A DNA stretch of 17,014 nt from an uncultured Oscillospiraceae bacterium (lineage in GTDB: Bacteria; Bacillota; Clostridia; Oscillospirales; Oscillospiraceae), in assembly GCA_910579595.1 (NCBI GenBank), contig CAJTVM010000057.1, positions 1 to 17,014 on the forward strand. The letters are read 5' to 3'. The notes below the pieces were generated by a model that worked only from the letters and a program-made list of their open reading frames with translations, searched no databases and was not told the origin of the DNA. The position numbers and the translations under genes were made by a program. Of the stretch, positions 6,358 to 12,786 are shown piece by piece; the stretch's first letter is position 1; each line of letters starts with the position of its first letter.

Positions 6358-8814
6358 ATGCTTGAAGCAAAGAAGAAATATAAGATCCTAGTGGTGGATG
6401 ACTCGAGATTCAACCGCGCGGTCATGACGAGTATGCTGGAAAAGGACTACTTTTTGGAAGAGGCCGGTGACGGCAAAGAGGCACTGCTGCTCCTGGATGA
6501 CCATGCGGAGGAATTTTCGCTGGTTCTCACGGACCTTGTGATGCCCAATATGGACGGCTTTGCCCTTCTCAGGGCCATGAAGGAGCGGGGCTGGCTGGAC
6601 TTTCTGCCGGTCATCATGGTTTCCTCAGACTATACCTCTGAAAACATTGAAACCGCCTACAACCTGGGCGCCAGCGAGCTGATCCAGCGTCCGTTCAACG
6701 AGCGGGTGATCTGTCACCGTATCGACGATATCATTGACCTTTCTGGCAGGCAGCAGGAGCTGTCCAATGCCCTGGTGAACGAGGTGATTCAGGAAAACGA
6801 GACCAATTCGGCCATGGTCTCCATCCTTTCCCATATCGTGGAGACCCGCAACGGCGAGAGCGGAAACCACGTCCGGAACATCCGAACCATCACCAGAATG
6901 CTGCTGGAGGAGCTGACGAAGGTATCGGACCGGTACTCTTTCTCAAGTGAGGAGAAGCGCCTGATCTGTACCGCCTCCTCCCTCCATGACATTGGCAAGA
7001 TGACTGTGCCGGAGGAAATTCTGAACAAACCGGGCAGGTTTACCGACGAGGAGTTCCAGATCATGAAAGGCCATGCCATGGCGGGGGCCAATATGGTCGA
7101 CGCTCTGCGCCTGGGAAAGAACGCAAACGCCCTCATACAGCTGACGTATGAGATCTGCCGCTGGCACCATGAGCGGTATGACGGCAAGGGCTATCCGGAC
7201 GGGTTAAAGGGGGAGGACATCCCGATCACAGCCCAAATTGTGTCCGTGGCGGATGTGTACGACGCCCTGGTCAGCGAGCGGTGCTATAAGCCGTCCCATT
7301 CCCCCGAGCAGGCATTCCATATGATTCTGGACGGACAATGCGGAACATTCAACCCTCTGCTGATGACGTGTTTGTCCAACATCTTTGACAATCTGAAAGA
7401 CGCGCTGACCGTTTCCGGCTCTGAGCAGTCCGAAAATGGCGAAGACTCTGCCCAGGAGATGATTGAAGAGGCCGTGGCCCACCTGCACGACCATGGCGTG
7501 ACCGCCACCGAGAGTATCACCCAGGAGCTGAACCGCGAGCGTCTGCGTTTTAAATTCTTTTTCAATGGTGCGTACCCCGGGTTTTACTACACGGTATCGC
7601 CGGCAGTCCTGCATTACAACAAAGCCGGAATGGAGCTTTTCGAGGTAGAGGAACCCATTGTGGAGATGGATCTGGAGTCGGCTCCCTATGAAAAGTATGA
7701 CCGTCCCGCCGCGGATCGGCTGAGACGCAAGCTGTCCACGGCGACCAACGCACACCCTCTGATTCGGGAGAATATCTTGCTGAACCTGCCCGGAGAGGAG
7801 CCCCGGCCATATCTGTGCGAGCTGCAAACCGTCTGGGATTCCCCCCATGCCGGGCATTACACGGAAGTTATGGGCCGGCTGATTCCCTTAGATGGCGAGC
7901 TCCCCGCAGCCCCCGACGCCGGCGAGCGGGGACAGCTCCCGGCAGTGCGCAGTGAGATGACCGGCAGGCAGGCCTATGATCTGCTCAGCGCCATCAAATT
8001 CATGGTCTACAATGTCCGTCTGGTGGATCCCACTGACAACAGCGTTCTGGAAATCGACAGCAGCGGCAGGCTGGTCAAAACCGGCCAGCCATGTTACCGT
8101 TTCTGGAAACAGGAAAAGCGGTGCGCCAACTGCACCTCCATGAAGTGCCTGGCGTTCCGGAAGAATTATTCCAAACTCGTATTCCTGGACGGCGAGGTGT
8201 TCCATGTAATATCCCGGTATATCAAGGTGGACGGCAAACCGCTGGTGCTGGAAACGCTGGTTCGGATCACAGAGGATGAACTGTTTGACGGAAACGGGGA
8301 GTCACTGCCCATCGCTTCTATCTCTGATATGCACAGCAAGCTGTATCTCGATCCCATCACCCATATATATAACCGGCGCTATTATGACGCGGAGACCCGA
8401 AGCGACGAAAAAATCTGCGCCTTGGCCGTCCTCAACGTGGACAATTTCCAAAATATTAACGATACATATGGGCGCAAGGCCGGGGACGATCTTCTGATGC
8501 GTGTCGCGCAATTGATCCACGCCGGTATCCGGGAGCCGGACACATTGCTCCGGTATTCCGGAGCGGAATTTGTGATGCTGTTTGCATCTATTCATCCGGA
8601 CGCGCTGGAGGCGAGGCTGAATAAAATATGCGGCGACATCTCCGCACTGTCTGTAGACGGTACGGAAAACGGGCAGTATATCACCGCCAGCGTCGGCGGC
8701 GCCATCGGCCCGGATGTTCCGAAGGCGCTTTTGAAAAAGGCGGACGAAATGCTGCTCAAGGCCAGACTGAACCGGGGAAGGGTGGAGCTCTGGCGGCAGG
8801 ACGGCGAGAGTTGA
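6358..8814 (+). CDS. REC / HD-GYP / Cys-motif / degenerate GGDEF signalling protein
   Basis: 818-residue soluble protein predicted to hydrolyse c-di-GMP. The receiver domain (8-125) has D14, D15 and phospho-acceptor D59 (LVLTDLVMP); the usual Lys of KPF is Arg (QRPF, R111). The HD-GYP domain (about 145-350) is complete: H159, H171, HD at 210-211 (HDIGK), H239, HHERYDGKGYPDGL at 270-283 and VADVYDAL. Residues about 390-530 are unassigned. A PAS-like stretch (about 540-640) carries C579, C589, C592 and C597 (C-x9-C-x2-C-x4-C), possibly a metal, heme or redox site. The C-terminal GGDEF-like domain (about 665-810) has SGAEF (734-738) where GGDEF is expected; loss of the metal-binding acid suggests no cyclase activity, perhaps GTP or product sensing. 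Start: ATG 8 bases after GGAGG. Confidence 0.92.
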   Translation: MLEAKKKYKILVVDDSRFNRAVMTSMLEKDYFLEEAGDGKEALLLLDDHAEEFSLVLTDLVMPNMDGFALLRAMKERGWLDFLPVIMVSSDYTSENIETAYNLGASELIQRPFNERVICHRIDDIIDLSGRQQELSNALVNEVIQENETNSAMVSILSHIVETRNGESGNHVRNIRTITRMLLEELTKVSDRYSFSSEEKRLICTASSLHDIGKMTVPEEILNKPGRFTDEEFQIMKGHAMAGANMVDALRLGKNANALIQLTYEICRWHHERYDGKGYPDGLKGEDIPITAQIVSVADVYDALVSERCYKPSHSPEQAFHMILDGQCGTFNPLLMTCLSNIFDNLKDALTVSGSEQSENGEDSAQEMIEEAVAHLHDHGVTATESITQELNRERLRFKFFFNGAYPGFYYTVSPAVLHYNKAGMELFEVEEPIVEMDLESAPYEKYDRPAADRLRRKLSTATNAHPLIRENILLNLPGEEPRPYLCELQTVWDSPHAGHYTEVMGRLIPLDGELPAAPDAGERGQLPAVRSEMTGRQAYDLLSAIKFMVYNVRLVDPTDNSVLEIDSSGRLVKTGQPCYRFWKQEKRCANCTSMKCLAFRKNYSKLVFLDGEVFHVISRYIKVDGKPLVLETLVRITEDELFDGNGESLPIASISDMHSKLYLDPITHIYNRRYYDAETRSDEKICALAVLNVDNFQNINDTYGRKAGDDLLMRVAQLIHAGIREPDTLLRYSGAEFVMLFASIHPDALEARLNKICGDISALSVDGTENGQYITASVGGAIGPDVPKALLKKADEMLLKARLNRGRVELWRQDGES

Positions 8815-8966
8815 GTCCCGCACCGCAGGAGGTTGAGACGGGCTCAAAATAGACGAAAAATCTGACCGCCAACCGGGTCCGTTTTAGATAAAACTCCTCC
8901 TGTAAATTCAACAAAAGAAGCTATGATAGGCTTGCGTTTTGACATAGAAACAGGGAGGAATCACTG

Positions 8967-10235
8967 ATGTCCTATCACTATCTGTTAGACCTGGCTTTGA
9001 TTCTGCTCAGCACCAAGCTGCTGGGGATTGCCACGGGAAAATTTCAAATGCCCCGGGTGGTGGGCGCGCTGCTGGCCGGCCTGATTTTGGGCCCCGCCGT
9101 GCTGAATGTCCTTTCGGAGACCGAATTTCTCACCCAGTTGAGTGAGTTGGGCGTCATTGTCATTCTGTTTACCGCCGGAATGGGTACCGACCTGCGGGAG
9201 CTGCGCAGCGCCGGAAAGGCGGGCTTTCTGGTGGCGCTGTGCGGCGTGCTGGTGCCCATGCTGATGGGCACAGGCTTCGGCGCTCTGGCGGGGAAGCTGG
9301 GCTGGCTGCCTGGGAATACCTTTCTGGAGAACCTCTTTTTGGGCACGGTGCTGACCGCCACCTCTGTCAGCATCACCGTGGAGACCCTCAAGGAGCTGGG
9401 ACGCCTGGATACCAAGGTGGGCAGCACCATCCTGGCCGCCGCCCTGATCGACGACGTGCTGGGCCTGATCGCCCTGACGCTGGTATCCAGTATGGCGGGA
9501 GGCGGGGACGGCCTGCTGCTGGTGCTGCTGAAAATCGTGCTGTTCTTTGTGTTTGCCATTGCCGCCGCCTGTGGGGGAATTTGGCTGTTCCGCCTGATGA
9601 TCGAAAAGGCCCACGAGAAAAACCTGCGGCGCTATCCGGTGTTCGCCTTTGTGCTCTGCCTGCTGCTGGCCTACTGCGCTGAGGAGTTTTTCGGCGTGGC
9701 TGACATCATCGGCGCCTTTGCGGCGGGGCTGGTGGTGGCCTGTACCCCCAAGGCCGATTACATCCGCTCCAAGTTCGAGCCCCTGAGCTACCTGCTGTTG
9801 ACCCCCGTATTCTTTGCCGGGATTGGCATCAAGGTGGAGCTACCCCGGCTGACCGGGACGCTGGCCGCCCTTTCTCTGTCGCTCCTGGCCGTGGCCATCC
9901 TGTCCAAGATCATCGGCTGCGGCTTGGGTGCCAGGCTGTGCGGCTTTGGGGGACGGGAGCGCCTCCAGGTGGGTACCGGCATGGCCTGCCGGGGCGAGGT
10001 AGCCCTGATCGTGGCCAATCGCGGCCTGTCCATGGGGGTCCTCAGCCAGGCGATAATGACGCCTGTCGTCATCACTGTTGTGGGCTGCGCGGTACTGACG
10101 CCCATTTTACTGAAGCTGGCCTTCCACGGCCAGCCCGAGGGTTCTGCGGCTGAAAACGATCTTGCCGGTCGCTACCACAGGGCGGAGCAGCTGGAGCAGG
10201 TGTCCGACGAGATGCTGCGAAAAAGGATGAAGTGA
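8967..10235 (+). CDS. CPA2-family cation/proton antiporter
   Basis: 422-residue integral membrane protein of the Na+(K+)/H+ exchanger superfamily (Pfam Na_H_Exchanger). It has about 12 hydrophobic helices, including GVIVILFTAGMGTDLRELR (the TM3 hallmark), ATSVSITVETLKELG (the unwound crossover helix), the ion-binding Asp pair in AALIDDVLGL (D162-D163), and GMACRGEVALI with the conserved Arg/Glu. The DD pair resembles the NapA/NhaA type more than glutathione-gated Kef channels. The C-terminus ends about 40 residues after the last helix with no TrkA-N/RCK domain. Likely role: cytoplasmic pH and Na+/K+ balance under stress. ATG follows GGGAGG by 8 bases. It lies 152 bp after the HD-GYP gene; TATGAT at 8922 may be a -10, but its -35 is poor. 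The 3' end is at a strong bidirectional terminator. Confidence 0.9.
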   Translation: MSYHYLLDLALILLSTKLLGIATGKFQMPRVVGALLAGLILGPAVLNVLSETEFLTQLSELGVIVILFTAGMGTDLRELRSAGKAGFLVALCGVLVPMLMGTGFGALAGKLGWLPGNTFLENLFLGTVLTATSVSITVETLKELGRLDTKVGSTILAAALIDDVLGLIALTLVSSMAGGGDGLLLVLLKIVLFFVFAIAAACGGIWLFRLMIEKAHEKNLRRYPVFAFVLCLLLAYCAEEFFGVADIIGAFAAGLVVACTPKADYIRSKFEPLSYLLLTPVFFAGIGIKVELPRLTGTLAALSLSLLAVAILSKIIGCGLGARLCGFGGRERLQVGTGMACRGEVALIVANRGLSMGVLSQAIMTPVVITVVGCAVLTPILLKLAFHGQPEGSAAENDLAGRYHRAEQLEQVSDEMLRKRMK

Positions 10236-10239
10236 CCCG

Positions 10240-10285
10240 AAAAAAGCAGAAGCCCGGTTCAACGTGAACCGGGCCTCTGCTTTTT
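10240..10285. terminator. Bidirectional Rho-independent terminator
   Basis: A near-perfect hairpin has outer arms AAAAAGCAGA / TCTGCTTTTT and inner arms GCCCGGTTCA / TGAACCGGGC. It has an A-run on one side and a T-run on the other. It separates the converging antiporter (plus) and CorA (minus) genes and serves both. Confidence 0.92.
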
Positions 10286-10294
10286 ATGACGGCG

Positions 10295-11212
10295 CTACCA
10301 GAATTTCTTCTTTTTCATGATCCACAGACAGAGCGCTACAATCAGCACACTGATCACAATGATAGCTGGATAACCGTACCTCCACGTCAATTCCGGCATA
10401 TTGATGAAATTCATTCCATACCAGCCTACCACCAGGGACAGCGGAAGAAAAACTGTGGTCACAATGGTCAAAATTTTCATGATTCGGTTTTGGCGGATGT
10501 CGATCTCCGCCTGGAACAGCTCCCGCAGCTGGATGCTGTATTCCCGAAGAGTCTGTGCCTCGCTGTCCAGACGCCCGATCCGCTTTTCCACCATGTGCAG
10601 CATCTGCAGCTCACTGTCGCGGAACAGGGCGGTTTCATTCTCTTGAAATTCACAGACCATATCGTCCAGCTGTGTATAGTACCGGAGCCACCGGATAATC
10701 TCTTTGCGCAAAGCGTTCATGCGGGAGTTAAATTGATCCAGTTCCCCGGAGAGGACCTGCTCCTCCATCTGGTCCATATCGTCCTCCAGCTTCTGGAGGT
10801 GATGGAGGTCCTTTGCGATCAGCCACTCTAAAAACTCACAGAAAAAGCCTCCCACGCCCAGCTCCCGCTGTGGATTCCCCTTTTGCAGGTGCTGGACGGC
10901 GGAGCGGGCCGTTCCGGTGTCGTCGCACAGTACGGCCCATTTCTCGGTGAGAAGATAGCCGAAAGCAATGGGAGCGCCGTCCTTGGTGCGCCGCGGCGTG
11001 AAGATCGTCCCGCACAGGCAGTCATGCCGAAATTCTGCCTTACAGGTGCGGGCATCCTGGGCGGAGGGCGTATGGTGGATGATCTGCTCCAGACCCGGAA
11101 TAGCCACACCCTTTTTTAGTTCCTCCGATGTCAAAAGCACGAGGGTGCTTCCACCGGGAGCCGGTACTTTTTCCAGCGCTTCCATGGCTGCACAGATGTT
11201 ATACAAGTACAT
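10295..11212 (-). CDS. corA: CorA-family divalent metal transporter
   Basis: 305-residue homologue of the pentameric Mg2+/Co2+ channel. A cytoplasmic alpha/beta N-terminal domain is followed by a long helical stalk (about 125-245, rich in Glu/Gln/Lys: LHHLQKLEDDMDQMEEQVL). The first membrane helix ends in the signature YGMNF (GMN at 266-268), then come a short loop INMPEL and a second helix with the basic tail KKKKFW. I chose ATG 11212 because AAGGTGA lies 7 bases upstream; the frame extends to 11320 but the extra residues look non-coding. The pore-loop ELTWRYG replaces the common MPE(L/F)...W spacing only mildly. It is divergent from hsp20 copy 2 and shares the regulatory region with it. Likely role: Mg2+ uptake or efflux. 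Confidence 0.92.
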   Translation of the reverse strand: MYLYNICAAMEALEKVPAPGGSTLVLLTSEELKKGVAIPGLEQIIHHTPSAQDARTCKAEFRHDCLCGTIFTPRRTKDGAPIAFGYLLTEKWAVLCDDTGTARSAVQHLQKGNPQRELGVGGFFCEFLEWLIAKDLHHLQKLEDDMDQMEEQVLSGELDQFNSRMNALRKEIIRWLRYYTQLDDMVCEFQENETALFRDSELQMLHMVEKRIGRLDSEAQTLREYSIQLRELFQAEIDIRQNRIMKILTIVTTVFLPLSLVVGWYGMNFINMPELTWRYGYPAIIVISVLIVALCLWIMKKKKFW

Positions 11213-11244
11213 AATAATCACCTTGAAACGGATTGAATACTGGT

Positions 11245-11272
11245 ATTTTACCACAGCGGCTGAAAAGCGCAA
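11245..11272 (-). promoter_or_regulatory. Candidate corA promoter
   Basis: Minus strand: -35 TTGCGC (11272-11267), 16-bp spacer, -10 TAAAAT (11250-11245), about 33 bp before the corA ATG. It is a moderate match and independent of the CIRCE farther upstream. Confidence 0.5.
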
Positions 11273-11300
11273 GGCCGGAAAGGCCCAAAATCGCATACTC

Positions 11301-11330
11301 TGTGAACAAACCTCGGTCATTTTGTAAACA
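11301..11330. promoter_or_regulatory. CIRCE-linked conserved dyad 3
   Basis: TGTGAACAAA, 10 bp, then TTTGTAAACA, directly abutting CIRCE 3. The block TGAACAAA (11303-11310), the reverse complement of TTTGTTCA, is again 20 bp from the CIRCE. The arms match each other at 8 of 10 positions. Relative to copy 1 the outer bases change together in both arms (TAT/ATA becomes TGT/ACA), as expected for a real dyad operator. Confidence 0.5.
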
Positions 11331-11357
11331 TTAGCACTCTCCTGTTGACAGCGCTAA
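11331..11357. promoter_or_regulatory. CIRCE heat-shock operator (HrcA site) 3
   Basis: Arms TTAGCACTC (perfect) and CAGCGCTAA (two mismatches) with a 9-bp spacer. It overlaps the -35 box of hsp20 copy 2 in the same register as CIRCE 1: the -35 begins 14 bp into the operator in both. Confidence 0.85.
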
Positions 11358-11373
11358 TTTGGAATGGTATAAC
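11345..11373 (+). promoter_or_regulatory. Sigma-A promoter of hsp20 copy 2
   Basis: Perfect -35 TTGACA (11345-11350), 17-bp spacer, -10 TATAAC (11368-11373). The hexamers and spacing are identical to copy 1, with the CIRCE covering the -35. Confidence 0.88.
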
Positions 11374-11379
11374 ATAATC

Positions 11380-11442
11380 GTTCCAAGGGGGAAGCAAAAA
11401 AGACTTCCTCGAAAGGGCATTTCAGGAACATGATTGGAGGAA
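11380..11442 (+). promoter_or_regulatory. Structured 5' leader of hsp20 copy 2 with possible anti-SD
   Basis: GTTCC (11380-11384) can pair with GGAAC (11425-11429), and GGGGAAG (11388-11394) with CTTCCTC (11404-11410) around an A-rich loop. TTCCTC (11405-11410) is also perfectly complementary to GAGGAA (11437-11442), which is the ribosome binding site. Two exclusive folds, one hiding the SD, are therefore possible. This is a prediction from pairing only. Confidence 0.4.
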
Positions 11443-11448
11443 TGACTT

Positions 11449-11898
11449 ATGATGCCCAGTATTTTTGGAGAGAACCTGTTCGATGATTTCTTCGGTCCCG
11501 ATTTTGATATGTTCCCGGCGTTGACCGGCCGCAGCAATCCCCTGTACGGGAAGCACGCCAAGAACCTGATGAAGACCGATGTGCGGGAGACGGAGGGCAC
11601 CTACGAGCTTGACATCGACCTGCCCGGCTTCAAGAAGGACGAGGTCAACCTGACGCTGGAGGATGGCTACCTGACCATCTCCGCAGCCAAGGGCCTGGAC
11701 AAGGACGAGAAGGACAAGAAGGGCAAGTACATCCGTCAGGAGCGCTACGCCGGCACCTGCAGCCGCAGTTTTTATGTGGGCGAGGGTGTGGAACCCACCG
11801 ATGTGTCCGCCAAGTTCGAGGACGGCATCCTGAAGGTCTCCCTGCCCAAGCGGGAGCAGAAGCAGCTGCCCAAGTCCAACCTGATTGCCATCGAATAA
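11449..11898 (+). CDS. hsp20: Small heat-shock protein Hsp20, copy 2
   Basis: 149-residue paralogue of the Hsp20 at 4099-4545, with the same domain plan: arm IFGENLFDDFFG, alpha-crystallin domain about 41-139 (ETEGTYELDIDLPGFKKD; DGYLTISAAKGLDKDEKD; GTCSRSFYVGEGVEPTDV; GILKVSLPK) and tail LIAIE. Differences cluster in the N-terminal arm (FGPDFDMFPALTG against FGNDLDLFPALPG) and in charge: copy 2 has Lys where copy 1 has Gln/Arg (KDEKDKKGK, KQLPK). Such changes can alter oligomer size or client choice, so the copies may form hetero-oligomers or work at different temperatures. ATG-ATG starts lie after GGAGG, 8 bases from the first. It is driven by a CIRCE-controlled promoter and ended by a terminator. 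Confidence 0.95.
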   Translation: MMPSIFGENLFDDFFGPDFDMFPALTGRSNPLYGKHAKNLMKTDVRETEGTYELDIDLPGFKKDEVNLTLEDGYLTISAAKGLDKDEKDKKGKYIRQERYAGTCSRSFYVGEGVEPTDVSAKFEDGILKVSLPKREQKQLPKSNLIAIE

Positions 11899-11910
11899 CA
11901 AAAGCACGAA

Positions 11911-11955
11911 AAACAGCGGGACTGGGTAGTGCCCAGTCTCTGCTGTTTTCTTTTT
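11911..11955 (+). terminator. Terminator after hsp20 copy 2
   Basis: Stem AAACAGC..GACTGGG / CCCAGTC..GCTGTTT with loop TAGTG, followed by the T-rich run TTTTCTTTTT. Read-through would enter the PrsW gene, for which no clear own promoter was found. Confidence 0.85.
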
Positions 11956-11986
11956 GTTTCCACTCCCTTCGGGGGTGAAAACAGTA

Positions 11987-12010
11987 TTAGCAATTTAGAG
12001 AATTGCTCTA
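11987..12010. promoter_or_regulatory. Inverted repeat upstream of prsW
   Basis: AGCAATT (11989-11995), 5 bp, AATTGCT (12001-12007), a perfect dyad with flanking TTAG and CTAA. The outer bases recall CIRCE half-sites (TTAGCA / TGCT) but the spacing is too short for CIRCE. It sits 10 bp before the ribosome site AAGGAGG and could be an operator or a leader hairpin. Confidence 0.4.
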
Positions 12011-12029
12011 AGAACCAAGGAGGATGACT

Positions 12030-12764
12030 ATGTTTTTCTTCGCTCCATTTGTAGTTGCTCCCATGTACTACATCATTGCCATATACTTTCTTGCGGCTGT
12101 TCTGCCCGCCATATTCCTCATGCGGTACGTTTACCGCCAGGACAGCATTGAGCAGGAGCCGCCTTACCTCCTTTGGAGCTTGGTAGGGAAGGGCGTCCTG
12201 GCCGCTCTGGCCGCCATCGTTCTGGAGGTGATCGGACAAACCGCCTTGGATATCACGATGGACCCCAACGACCCCAACTACGTCTACATTTTGGCTTTCC
12301 TGGTTGTCGCTGTGATTGAGGAGGGCACGAAGTTCTTCTTCCTGTACCGTCGGACCTGGAACGATCCCAACTTCAACTACCAGTTCGATGGTATTGTCTA
12401 TGCGGTTTTTGTCTCACTGGGGTTTGCCGCTTTTGAGAATGTGAAGTATGTGTTCTCCTATGGCCTGTCCGTCGCGCTGCCCCGCGCGATCCTGGCGATT
12501 CCCGGCCACATGAGCTTTTCGGTATTCATGGGGCTGTTCTATTCACGGGCAAGGCTGTGCGCAGACAGGGAAGAGAGGGCTGGCACGACGGTAAACCTGG
12601 CGCTTGGATACCTGGCTGCCGTTCTGCTGCACGGGTTCTATGATTCCTGCTGCATGATTGGCACCGGCCAGTCCACGATGGTCTTCGTGGCGTTCGTGGC
12701 CGCGATGTACTTTATCGTGTTCCGGCTGATCAAGCACGAGTCCAGGGTGGACAGACCTGTATAA
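12030..12764 (+). CDS. prsW: PrsW-family intramembrane metalloprotease
   Basis: 244-residue polytopic membrane protein. In Bacillus subtilis PrsW makes the first cut in the anti-sigma factor RsiW during envelope stress. All family motifs are visible: E97-E98-x-x-K101 (VIEEGTKFF), the GFAAFEN segment with E136-N137, H160 (IPGHMSFSVFMG) and H201 (LLHGFYD). It has about seven to eight hydrophobic helices and a short basic C-terminal tail. I chose ATG 12030 over the in-frame ATG 12024, because AAGGAGG (12017-12023) abuts the latter and is 6 bases from the former. No anti-sigma/sigma pair is in the window, so the substrate is unknown. It converges on the conjugative-element genes with only 22 bp between stops. 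Confidence 0.9.
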   Translation: MFFFAPFVVAPMYYIIAIYFLAAVLPAIFLMRYVYRQDSIEQEPPYLLWSLVGKGVLAALAAIVLEVIGQTALDITMDPNDPNYVYILAFLVVAVIEEGTKFFFLYRRTWNDPNFNYQFDGIVYAVFVSLGFAAFENVKYVFSYGLSVALPRAILAIPGHMSFSVFMGLFYSRARLCADREERAGTTVNLALGYLAAVLLHGFYDSCCMIGTGQSTMVFVAFVAAMYFIVFRLIKHESRVDRPV

Positions 12765-12786
12765 GAAAAGCGGTGATGTGACTGGC

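Noticed and set aside
11213..11320. A longer CorA protein starting at 11320.
   Set aside because: The extra 36 residues lack CorA similarity, have no ribosome site, and cover the promoter region. ATG 11212 has a good AAGGTGA.
4099..12764. Direct identification as the proteobacterial tLST/LHR locus.
   Set aside because: No ClpK/ClpG, HdeD, YfdX, thioredoxin or DegP genes are present; only the functional theme is shared.
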